The notes under the pieces were generated by a model. It was not told where the DNA came from. It was given only the letters and a program-made list of their open reading frames with translations, and did not search any database. A stretch of 64,000 nucleotides of DNA, taken from Chryseosolibacter histidinae. GTDB lineage: Bacteria; Bacteroidota; Bacteroidia; Cytophagales; Cyclobacteriaceae. How positions within the stretch are numbered: position 1 is the stretch's first letter; each line of letters begins with the position of its first letter. Shown here in pieces: positions 56,508-64,000 of this stretch. The translations under genes were made by a program, and so were the position numbers. Where the stretch lies: the NCBI RefSeq assembly GCF_018598225.1, contig NZ_JAHESF010000036.1:1-64000 (forward strand). The letters run 5' to 3'.

Positions 56508-59267
56508 ATGGGACTGACAGAATACAAACGAAAACGATCCTTCAAAAAGACGCCGGAGCCGGCAGGGGGGAAGTCTTCAAAAAAGCAGCAATTGCACTTT
56601 GTGGTCCAGAAACATGCTGCCTCGCGACTGCATTATGATTTTCGCCTCGAAATGGAGGGGGTGCTGAAAAGCTGGGCGGTACCGAAAGGACCATCGCTGA
56701 ATCCGGCAGACAAGCGGCTGGCCATGATGGTGGAAGATCACCCTTATGATTATAAAGATTTCGAGGGCACCATTCCCCCGGGCAACTATGGCGCCGGCAC
56801 CGTGATCATCTGGGATGAAGGCACCTATGAACCACTGGAAGCCACCGGTACCAGGGCGGAGCAGGAAAAGATCCTGCTGAAACAGCTTGAGGCAGGCTCG
56901 CTGAAATTCAGGATGAACGGCGAAAAGCTGAAAGGTGAGTTTGCCCTGGTGCGCATGAAAGGAAAAGATGCCAACGCATGGCTGCTCATCAAACACCGCG
57001 ATGCCTTTGCCGGTGATGAAGATGTTACTTTACAGGATAAGTCCGTTGTTTCCGGTAAGACCATCGAAGAGCTGGCGGAAGACGATGAGGCGAAGACGTG
57101 GAAAAGTAATCGCACCTCCACCCGCGCCGCTAAAAAAACAACACCCCAAAAAACAGCAAAGAAAGCGACGGCGAAAAAATCCGCCCGCAAAACCATCACG
57201 CCCTCTACTGCAAGATCCTCTCCTAAAAAAGATCCTGGCACCGCCGTAAAAGATGTGCTGGCATCCATCAGCAAAAAGAAAAAATCTGCCATGCCGAAAG
57301 ACGTGATGCCGATGCTGGCTACGTTGGTAGATAAACCTTTTGACCAGGAGGGATGGCTCTATGAAGTGAAGTGGGATGGTTTTCGCGCCATCAGTTATCT
57401 GCAAAAAGGCGATGCGGAGATCAGGTCACGGAACAACAAAGACATGAGCGCCAAATTTTACCCCGTGCTCGATGCTCTGAAGCAGTGGCCCGTAAATGCA
57501 GTGGTAGATGGTGAGATCATTGTGGTAAATGAAAAAGGTATTCCTGATTTCAATGCGCTGCAGGAATGGCGCAGCGAGGCCGATGGACAGCTCATCTATT
57601 ACATGTTCGATATCCTCTGGCTCGACGGTTATGACCTGATGAAAGTGCCACTCGCCGAGCGAAAGGAGACCCTGAAACAGATCCTGCCACAGCACGATAT
57701 GCTTCGCCTGAGTGAGAGCTTCGCGATCAACGGAACGGAATTCTTTCAGATGGCCAACAGGATGGACCTCGAGGGCATGCTGGCCAAAAAAGCCGATAGT
57801 GTCTATACACCCGATGCACGTTCCAAAAACTGGCTGAAGATCAAAACAGAAAAGCACCAGGAAGCGGTCATCGGAGGATACACACGCAACGAGAACACCT
57901 CCAAACTTTTCAGCGCCTTGCTGATGGGTGTTTATGAGCAGGGTAAGCTGGTCTCCATCGGTCCCGTGGGCACGGGCTTCACCACCGCCATGCAGAAAGA
58001 GTTGCTGGAGAAGATGAAGCCACTGGAGACCTCTGTTTGCCCTTTTGCTGTTACACCCGATTATAACAAACCTTCGCGCTTCCGTCCCAATCCGCCGAAA
58101 GCAGAAGTAACGTGGCTGAAGCCGAAGCTCGTGGCGGAAGTAGCGTACCGGTCAACGGGTGCAGATGGAAGCATGCGCCACCCTTCGTTCAGAGGACTGC
58201 GTGAAGATAAAAACGTCAAAGATGTGAAGCGGGAACAGCCGGTGCCAGCAGAAGAGATTGTACAAGAGAACGGAGGCGCTCCGCAGATCATCACCGCTGT
58301 GGGCAAGCGCGAGCGAAAAACATTGCTGAATCCCACGGACGAAACGCAGGTGCGTAACATCAATGGCCATGAGCTGAAATTCACCAACCTGAGCAAGGTC
58401 TTCTGGCCCGAGATCGGCATCACCAAACGCGACATGCTGAATTATTATTACCAGGTTGCGCCGTACATGCTCCCGTATATGAAAGACAGGCCGCAAACGC
58501 TGAACCGTTTTCCCAACGGCATCCACGGCGAAAGCTTTTATCAAAAAGACGTCACCGGGAAGGTGCCGGGTTGGATCGAAACGTACAAGTACTTCAGTGA
58601 AGGCGATCAGCGCCAGAAACATTTTATGGTTTGTACAGACGAGGCGAGCCTGTTATACATTGCCTCGCTGGGTTGCATCGAGATGAACCCGTGGAGCAGC
58701 CGCGTGCAAAGCCCTGATCACCCGGACTGGTGTATCATCGATCTTGATCCCGACAAACGCAATACGTTCGACCAGGTGATCGAAGCTGCGCAGGTAACGA
58801 AACAGGTACTGGATGCGTTGGAGATTCCCTCGTGGTGCAAGACTTCCGGATCAACGGGACTGCACATCTTTATTCCCCTGGGCGCAAAATACACCTATGA
58901 AGATTCAAAGGAATTTGCCCGCGCGCTGGTGAAGATCGTGCACAGTCAGATCCCGTCATTCACAAGCATCGAGCGAAAGGTGTCAGACCGGAAGGGAAAC
59001 ATGTATCTTGATTTTCTTCAGAACCGTCCGCAGGCAACCCTGGCAGGGCCTTATTCCCTGCGCCCGAAACCAGGCGCACCGGTGTCGATGCCCCTGCATT
59101 GGGATGAAGTGAAGAAGGGGCTTAACATCCTGGACTTCACCATCAAAAATGCGATGTCGAGACTGAAAGAGACGGGTGATCTGTTTGAAGGTGTGCTGGG
59201 TGAGGGTGTTAACATGAAAACGGCCCTCAAAGCCATGCACCAGGCTTTTAAAGATGCAGGTGTTTAG
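56508..59267 (+). CDS. ligD: ATP-dependent DNA ligase D (LigD)
   Basis: A 919-residue multifunction enzyme of bacterial non-homologous end joining. Order: 3'-phosphoesterase domain (about 1-190; FVVQKHAASRLHYDFRLEME, HPYDYKDFEGTIPPGNYGAG), a Lys/Thr/Ala-rich linker (200-265), ATP-dependent ligase (270-600; adenylated Lys288 in YEVKWDGFR), and the polymerase/primase domain (620-919; NRFPNGIHGESFYQKD, CIIDLDPD, KTSGSTGLHIFIPL). Domain order PE-Lig-Pol. The partner gene ku is not in this window. Intrinsic terminator downstream. Confidence 0.97.
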   Translation: MGLTEYKRKRSFKKTPEPAGGKSSKKQQLHFVVQKHAASRLHYDFRLEMEGVLKSWAVPKGPSLNPADKRLAMMVEDHPYDYKDFEGTIPPGNYGAGTVIIWDEGTYEPLEATGTRAEQEKILLKQLEAGSLKFRMNGEKLKGEFALVRMKGKDANAWLLIKHRDAFAGDEDVTLQDKSVVSGKTIEELAEDDEAKTWKSNRTSTRAAKKTTPQKTAKKATAKKSARKTITPSTARSSPKKDPGTAVKDVLASISKKKKSAMPKDVMPMLATLVDKPFDQEGWLYEVKWDGFRAISYLQKGDAEIRSRNNKDMSAKFYPVLDALKQWPVNAVVDGEIIVVNEKGIPDFNALQEWRSEADGQLIYYMFDILWLDGYDLMKVPLAERKETLKQILPQHDMLRLSESFAINGTEFFQMANRMDLEGMLAKKADSVYTPDARSKNWLKIKTEKHQEAVIGGYTRNENTSKLFSALLMGVYEQGKLVSIGPVGTGFTTAMQKELLEKMKPLETSVCPFAVTPDYNKPSRFRPNPPKAEVTWLKPKLVAEVAYRSTGADGSMRHPSFRGLREDKNVKDVKREQPVPAEEIVQENGGAPQIITAVGKRERKTLLNPTDETQVRNINGHELKFTNLSKVFWPEIGITKRDMLNYYYQVAPYMLPYMKDRPQTLNRFPNGIHGESFYQKDVTGKVPGWIETYKYFSEGDQRQKHFMVCTDEASLLYIASLGCIEMNPWSSRVQSPDHPDWCIIDLDPDKRNTFDQVIEAAQVTKQVLDALEIPSWCKTSGSTGLHIFIPLGAKYTYEDSKEFARALVKIVHSQIPSFTSIERKVSDRKGNMYLDFLQNRPQATLAGPYSLRPKPGAPVSMPLHWDEVKKGLNILDFTIKNAMSRLKETGDLFEGVLGEGVNMKTALKAMHQAFKDAGV

Positions 59268-59365
59268 ACATCGAATTTCTTTTCACCTCGAAGCGTAACT
59301 TGCGTGTTTCCATAACGGCCCTTGCATTTGCCGCGGCGTTTCGATACATTCGGATATAAGAGAAG

Positions 59366-59406
59366 CCCATCCCGTTTTTCGCGTGCCGGAAGACGGGATG
59401 GGTTTT
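59366..59406 (+). terminator. Intrinsic terminator of ligD
   Basis: CCCATCCCGT (59366-59375) pairs with ACGGGATGGG (59393-59402), followed by TTTTATG; about 100 bp after the ligD stop. Confidence 0.75.
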
Positions 59407-59445
59407 ATGTTCATGTATCTTTCCCTTCAAAATCATTAGACCAAC

Positions 59446-61200
59446 ATGAGCCAGAACCAACCCTTCTATGTAGGCCTGTGCATGGCAGGCGCAGTTTCCG
59501 CCGGCGCCTATACGGCCGGTGTGATGGATTTTCTCATCGAAGCGCTTGACGACTGGGAGTCGAAAAGAGATCAGCCCGGCATTCCACAGCACCGGGTGAA
59601 GATCCCTGTGATCGGCGGCGCCTCTGCGGGAGGAATGACGGGCATCATCACCGCCAGTGCCATCAACAATCCGATCAAACCGGTGTCACGGATCGATCCC
59701 ACGCGTTTCTTTCAGGAACATAACGATAACAAGCTCTGGCACTCATGGGTGGATATGATCCATCGCGATATGTTCCCCTTCCTGCTGAATACAGACGACA
59801 TCAGCGCCGGCAACATCCTGTCGCTGTTCAACTCGTCTTTTATCGATGCCATCGCAGACCGCGCCCTGCGTGTTGATACCAGCCAGTGGATAGACCGCCC
59901 GTATTTTGATCACAACCTGAAAGTGTTCAACACGCTCACCAGCCTGCGCGGCATCTCTTACAACATCGATTTTCTGGGTGTGAACCAGGAGCCCGACAAG
60001 TACTGCGTGACCCGCCACAACGACTATGTGAACTTCCAGCTGAATACAACCCGGTATGCCGGCGACGGATGGATCCCGCTCGATTTCAAAACAGGACTGA
60101 ACGCTGAACTTGCCGCCGACGCTGCCATGGCTACTGGCGCTTTTCCCGTGGGACTTCGCGCACGTGCTGTGAGCCGGCCGAAAGTGTTCATGAACGATAA
60201 CGAATGGATGAAGGATGTGACCAGTGTGAGTCCCGTTGTGCACGACCCGTATGAAGCGCTCAACGTCGATGGCGGAATCATCAACAATGAACCTTTTGAA
60301 AAAGTACGCAAGGTGCTCGTTTCCATCACTGGTCAGGGACCGCTGGAGTACAACGATTACAACCGTTTTACCAGCACCGTGCTGATGGTGGATCCGTTTC
60401 CCAGCAAGCCACCGGTGTATAACGACAGCAACAAGCTCTTTCACGTGATCGGCAGCACGCTCACAGCGCTCGTCAACCAGGTTCGCGTGAAACCCCAGCA
60501 CCTTGAAGACGCCATGGCCTCTGGCAAGGCAGGACAGTTTCTTATCACACCCGTGCGCAGGATCCCACTCGTTGACGGTGGAAAAAGAGACGAGGCCGGT
60601 GCCGGCGCCATTGCCTGTGGTGCCTTCGGAGGATTCAGCGGTTTCTTTCACAAGGAGTTCCGCATCCATGATTATTTTTTGGGACGCGCCAACTGCGAAA
60701 AATTTCTGCGCGACCACTTCACCGTTCCCGCCAGCAGCTCCAATATCATCACGCAGGGATATGCGGATCTCACGGACGACGAGAAGAAACGTTTTTACTC
60801 GCGTACAGACCGTGAAGCAAGCCTGCCCATTATCCCCGTGCTTTCGCCGCGGAAAGAACGGAAGTACATGCCCATATTCTCGTCGGGCTCAGACTGGCCT
60901 GTGCGTATAGAGCCTGAGATCGAGCGCTTCAGGGGAGAGATCAAAGCACGCGCCCATGCCCTCATCATGAACCTGGCGCCCTACAACTTCATGACCAAAC
61001 TGCTGATCAGGATCGGGAGCCACGTGGTGCTCAGGCGCAAGCTTGCCGGCGTGATGATGGATATGATCAAACAATCGCTGGCAGATCATCACCTGTTGAA
61101 CGCCAGGGGTTTCTCACCGGTGAAAAAAGTTGATCCGCCGGTTGATGCAGGTAAGCGCGCTGCCATGGAAAATGGTGAATTAGTAATCGGTAATCTGTAA
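59446..61200 (+). CDS. Patatin-like phospholipase
   Basis: 584 residues. Oxyanion segment GAVSAGAYTAGVMDFL (from residue 14), nucleophile Ser60 in GGASAGG, and catalytic Asp275 in NVDGGIINNE form the patatin Ser-Asp dyad. No signal peptide. The insert between Ser and Asp is long (over 200 residues). Likely a lipid acyl hydrolase. The final residues, NGELVIGNL-stop, are written by repeat words GTAATCGGTAATC. Confidence 0.88.
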   Translation: MSQNQPFYVGLCMAGAVSAGAYTAGVMDFLIEALDDWESKRDQPGIPQHRVKIPVIGGASAGGMTGIITASAINNPIKPVSRIDPTRFFQEHNDNKLWHSWVDMIHRDMFPFLLNTDDISAGNILSLFNSSFIDAIADRALRVDTSQWIDRPYFDHNLKVFNTLTSLRGISYNIDFLGVNQEPDKYCVTRHNDYVNFQLNTTRYAGDGWIPLDFKTGLNAELAADAAMATGAFPVGLRARAVSRPKVFMNDNEWMKDVTSVSPVVHDPYEALNVDGGIINNEPFEKVRKVLVSITGQGPLEYNDYNRFTSTVLMVDPFPSKPPVYNDSNKLFHVIGSTLTALVNQVRVKPQHLEDAMASGKAGQFLITPVRRIPLVDGGKRDEAGAGAIACGAFGGFSGFFHKEFRIHDYFLGRANCEKFLRDHFTVPASSSNIITQGYADLTDDEKKRFYSRTDREASLPIIPVLSPRKERKYMPIFSSGSDWPVRIEPEIERFRGEIKARAHALIMNLAPYNFMTKLLIRIGSHVVLRRKLAGVMMDMIKQSLADHHLLNARGFSPVKKVDPPVDAGKRAAMENGELVIGNL

Positions 61201-61283
61201 TCAGTAATCGGGTAATCAGGTAATCAGTGATCAGTAAGCGTTAGTGTAACTCAAAAACCGATTACCGGTTACCGATTACCGTT
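61179..61283. repeat. Inverted GTAATCGGTAATC island holding both neighbours' stops
   Basis: Left arm 61179-61237 (ttagtaatcggtaatctg, taatcagtaatcgggtaatc); right arm 61257-61283 (accgattaccggttaccgat, taccg). The TAA of the patatin gene (61198-61200) and the TAA of the convergent ThuA gene (61278-61276) both lie in the words. Confidence 0.9.
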
Positions 61284-62097
61284 TACTGCTCCCCAGCCAC
61301 AGTAGGCAATTTATGATCAGTCTATTCTGAGGCTCACTGCCAAACGTGGACGACAGCTGTTTGTTGGTTTTGTTCTCGTAGTCTATGTCGTTGTGGCCCA
61401 TGTTCACATAGACCATCCGGTAGTTCTTGTTGGTCCACACTACGGGGTAGTAGCCGCTGTGCCAGATCTCGTGAGGTTTGGGACCGGTACCGAGGGGAAA
61501 GCTCGTGGAGTCGATCGATAAAAGGATCTGGATATCGGGATTGTCCCTCAGGTCATTTTTCCAGCAATACCATTCGTTGGGAGAAGACTTGAATGTTTCG
61601 GATAGCCGTTTCGTGGCAGGATGTCTTTTGTCTTCCACACGCAGCACTGCCGATGTGGGCCTCCAGGTGTTGCTTTTATACTCACCTGATCCCAGGAACT
61701 GGTTGTGATACCAGTCCCAGTTCTGCGGGTAGGTGGAGGGCGTCAACGCAAAACCTGCAAAATGAAATCCCATCCAGGCGCCGCCACCTTCCATGTATCG
61801 CTGAAAGGCCTCTCTTTGCTCAACGGCTTCGGGGCGCGTATCCAGAAAAAGCACCACCTGGTAACGCAACGATGCCGTGGTAAGCTCATTCCAGTTTGAG
61901 GTTGCATAATAGGTGAAGTGATACTTATCTGCCATGGACGCAAACCACGTGTTGGCTTCGTTCACAAAGCTGATGTGTGCCTGGTCGTTTTTAGCCGTGT
62001 AGAAAGCGATCACATTGAACTTCGGTGTCTTGCTTTTTTGTGCGATGGCAGCTATCGAAATGCACAGTGCGCAAAAGATGATAACGCTTCGCTTCAT
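61276..62097 (-). CDS. ThuA-domain exported protein
   Basis: About 273 residues from the ATG at 62097; a GTG at 62112 would overlap the next gene's stop (GTGA). Signal peptide (SVIIFCALCISIAAIAQ). FNVIAFYTAKNDQAHISFVN, VVLFLDTRPEAVEQREAFQR, YMEGGGAWMGFHFAG and HEIWHSGYYPVVWTNKN match ThuA/TIGR-like proteins of the class I glutamine amidotransferase fold, tied to trehalose and other sugar use. Its real substrate is unknown. Operon with the small lipoprotein upstream. Confidence 0.88.
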   Translation of the reverse strand: MKRSVIIFCALCISIAAIAQKSKTPKFNVIAFYTAKNDQAHISFVNEANTWFASMADKYHFTYYATSNWNELTTASLRYQVVLFLDTRPEAVEQREAFQRYMEGGGAWMGFHFAGFALTPSTYPQNWDWYHNQFLGSGEYKSNTWRPTSAVLRVEDKRHPATKRLSETFKSSPNEWYCWKNDLRDNPDIQILLSIDSTSFPLGTGPKPHEIWHSGYYPVVWTNKNYRMVYVNMGHNDIDYENKTNKQLSSTFGSEPQNRLIINCLLWLGSSKR

Positions 62098-62108
62098 GGA
62101 TATGGCGC

Positions 62109-62471
62109 TCACTCGATGGTTGATCTGAAGATCAGGTTTGATTTGTTCATGCCTGACAGGAGCTTTTGTCTATCTACGGCAGTATATTCGATCAGGTTGC
62201 CCTCGCAATCATATACATAGCAGCCAAGGCAGCTCATGATCACCGGCTGATGTATAAAGAAAGTGTTTCCGTCATAAGGCACAGCGTAGATGTCGCCCAT
62301 CTGGCCTGCGTTGGTTTTGGCATTTTCGATAAGTGTTCCCAGCCACTCCATTTCGGCTTGTGATTTTCCGCATTTGTCACAGGCGGTGGCCATGGGGTCG
62401 GGCAGAAGTTTGTGATCGGTGCAGGAGAGCAGTACAATGAAACAAGCGAGCTGAAGTAAGGTCCGTGTCAT
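62109..62471 (-). CDS. Small lipoprotein
   Basis: 120 residues from the ATG at 62471 (MTRTLLQLACFIVLLSCTDH); VLLSC is the lipobox. The mature part contains two cysteine pairs (CDKC and CLGCYVYDC), which could bind metal or form disulfides. Family not recognised. 11 bp before the ThuA start. Confidence 0.75.
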   Translation of the reverse strand: MTRTLLQLACFIVLLSCTDHKLLPDPMATACDKCGKSQAEMEWLGTLIENAKTNAGQMGDIYAVPYDGNTFFIHQPVIMSCLGCYVYDCEGNLIEYTAVDRQKLLSGMNKSNLIFRSTIE

Positions 62472-62541
62472 AGGTAGAAAAAGGTTAATGCAATATAGAC
62501 ACCGCCCATGATGATCTGGTTGTGATGCCTGCGTTTTTTTG

Positions 62542-64000
62542 TCATCGCTGTCCCGCCAGGTTGGGGATCTCCACCACAAATTCAGTTCCCTGTCCGTATT
62601 CGGACCTCACCTGGACATTCCCGCCGATCTTTTGAATGGCTTCTTTCACAATGTACAACCCAAGGCCGGAGCCAGAGCCCCTGCCGGAAGCGCGGAAGAA
62701 CATGTCGAAGATCTTGGGCAGTGACTCTGCGGGAATACCCTCTCCGTTGTCGCGCACGCGGATCTCGGCACCTGCTTGATTGAGGCTTACTGTGATCTCC
62801 AAAAACGGATCCTCCTTGCGCAGGTCGGCATACTTGATGGCGTTCGAGATCAGGTTGTTGAAAATGATGTCGAGCCGGGTGGGGGAGGTGTAGAATTTTA
62901 CAGCCTGCTTGATGTTGATGACCTTGCGCAGGCGGTTCACGTTGTCCATGAACTGGAGCTGCTCAAAGGTGGCGTGCACGATGTGCTCGAAGTTCACCGC
63001 TTCGGGCTCCACGCTCAGGCGCATGTTGCGGGAGTGGTCTACGATATCGCGGATGAACCTGTCGAGGCGCAGCAGACTCGTTTTCTGCATGTTGAGCAGG
63101 TTCTCAATGTTGTCGAGGCTTTTCTCCAGGCGCGCCACTTCAATAAGGCCCAGCAGCGAAGCAATGGGTGCGCGCAGGTCGTGAGAGGCGGAGTAAACAA
63201 ACCGGTCGAGCTCGGCGTTGATCTTCACCAGCTCCTCGTTGCGTTCCAGCAGCGCGTGCTGCGTAGCCTTGCGTTCCGTGATATCGCTCTGGATGGCGAT
63301 GAACTGGGTCACCTGCCCGGCACGGTCGTAAATGGGCTGCACTTCAATGGATACCCAATACGGTTTGCCGTCCTTGTTGTAGTTGATGATCTCAACGTCT
63401 TTGAAACCTGTTCCCTTGCTGAGCTTCTCGCGCATCAGCGCTATTATGGCGCCATCGGTGGCAGGCCCCTGTAAAAAGCTTCCCGGTTTTTTGCCCTTCA
63501 CCTCCTCGAGGCTGTATCCTGTGATGCGTGTAAACGCAGGGTTGACCCACGCGATCTTTCCTTCGCCATCGGCCAGCACCACCATGTTGGTTGTGGTGTT
63601 GGCAACCATCGCCAGCCGCCGGTTCTCCTCTTCCGCCTTCTTGCGCTCGCTTACATCGCGTACAATGGCCTGGATGAAGATCTCATCCTCTAGGTCGAGC
63701 CTGTTCAGTGAAACTTCCGCATCGAAGGGTGTGCCATCGTAGCGGATGTGCCGCCATTCGAAGAACTGTGGTTTGCCACTGAGGGCCGCGTTGATCTTCT
63801 CCATGGCAGCTTCTTCTGAGGGCCGTCCATCCGGCTGCTGGGGTGGAGAAAAACGGTAAGGTGTCTGCCCCACGATCTGGTCTTTCGAGCACTGAAAGAT
63901 CCGCAAGGTTGCCTCGTTACAGTCGATGAAAGTTTTGTTATCCATCGTAAAGATGGCATCGTTGGCTGAGTTGAAGAGCATCCACAGCTTGAATTCGCTC
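62542..64000 (-). CDS. PAS-domain sensor histidine kinase, partial
   Basis: At least 485 residues; the frame is still open at base 64000, so the N-terminus is outside. PAS one begins at LFNSANDAIFTMDNKTFID, PAS two near VVLADGEGKIAWVNPAFTRI, with a PAC-type end FIAIQSDITERKATQ. HisKA acceptor is in YSASHDLRAPIASLLGL; ATP domain has NLISNAIKYADL, DNGEGIPAESLPKIF and GSGLGLYIVKEAIQKIGG. No response regulator in view. Input signal unknown. Confidence 0.93.
   Translation of the reverse strand, partial: SEFKLWMLFNSANDAIFTMDNKTFIDCNEATLRIFQCSKDQIVGQTPYRFSPPQQPDGRPSEEAAMEKINAALSGKPQFFEWRHIRYDGTPFDAEVSLNRLDLEDEIFIQAIVRDVSERKKAEEENRRLAMVANTTTNMVVLADGEGKIAWVNPAFTRITGYSLEEVKGKKPGSFLQGPATDGAIIALMREKLSKGTGFKDVEIINYNKDGKPYWVSIEVQPIYDRAGQVTQFIAIQSDITERKATQHALLERNEELVKINAELDRFVYSASHDLRAPIASLLGLIEVARLEKSLDNIENLLNMQKTSLLRLDRFIRDIVDHSRNMRLSVEPEAVNFEHIVHATFEQLQFMDNVNRLRKVINIKQAVKFYTSPTRLDIIFNNLISNAIKYADLRKEDPFLEITVSLNQAGAEIRVRDNGEGIPAESLPKIFDMFFRASGRGSGSGLGLYIVKEAIQKIGGNVQVRSEYGQGTEFVVEIPNLAGQR

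Overview
The window looks like chromosome of a Bacteroidota member, most likely in the order Cytophagales (inference; no rRNA gene is present to confirm it). Evidence: Bacteroidota-type housekeeping genes (alternative GlmU-like protein, type B L31, fused IcmF), stand-alone 799-residue FtsX/MacB permeases, DUF4199 and MmcQ/YjbR proteins, -7 elements of the TAnnTTTG type (for example TATCTTTG before typA and rpmE2), and mostly weak Shine-Dalgarno sequences. There are no tRNA or rRNA genes, CRISPR arrays, insertion sequences or phage genes that I can see.

Layout. 1-3.2 kb: minus-strand operon glmU-like / membrane protein / holB (cut by the window edge), then rpmE2. 3.4-9 kb: Wzi-like outer-membrane protein, MsbA-like ABC exporter, small membrane protein, YifB/ComM ATPase. 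8.9-14.1 kb: Na+/H+ antiporter, MmcQ, membrane-anchored LuxR regulator with a DUF4199 protein, and a polytopic GT-C-like protein. 14.5-23.2 kb: FtsX permease, PAS histidine kinase, TrmH and RlmI-like methyltransferases, TypA/BipA. 23.4-28.9 kb: a compact operon of four exported proteins (two presumed outer-membrane proteins, a VWA lipoprotein and a secreted WD40-caspase). 29-32.4 kb: IcmF. 32.7-40.1 kb: accessory zone (ceramidase-like, membrane-hydrolase fusion, AraC, VOC, truncated XRE, DUF1444) full of dispersed repeats. 40-50.5 kb: second FtsX permease, GH88 / Old Yellow Enzyme / SDR cluster, IorA-IorB molybdenum hydroxylase, mini HExxH protein, SemiSWEET. 51-64 kb: AGE epimerase lipoprotein, PIG-L deacetylase broken by an in-frame stop, porin-like protein, Lys-rich exported protein, LigD, patatin, ThuA, small lipoprotein, and a second PAS kinase cut by the window edge.

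The most striking non-genic signal is in the gaps. Nearly every gap over about 100 bp contains a short word of 7-15 bp, repeated directly and inverted so that the gap can fold into a hairpin. The word differs from gap to gap: GTAATCGGTAATC, AGTAGGCAATAGGC, GTCAATTGTCAACTG, GCAGATTTCGCAGATT, TTTGCGTCTTTGCG, GGCAACCGGTAAC, GGACTATGGACC, and others. These islands start at, or actually contain, the stop codons of neighbouring genes; I count six stops lying inside repeat words. A separate family of about 77 bp with two hairpins occurs five times, all in the same orientation, between 34.2 and 40.1 kb.

The best candidate for an undescribed protein system is the four-gene envelope operon at 23430-28885, whose WD40-caspase and VWA lipoprotein both carry export signals and keep their key catalytic or metal-binding residues.
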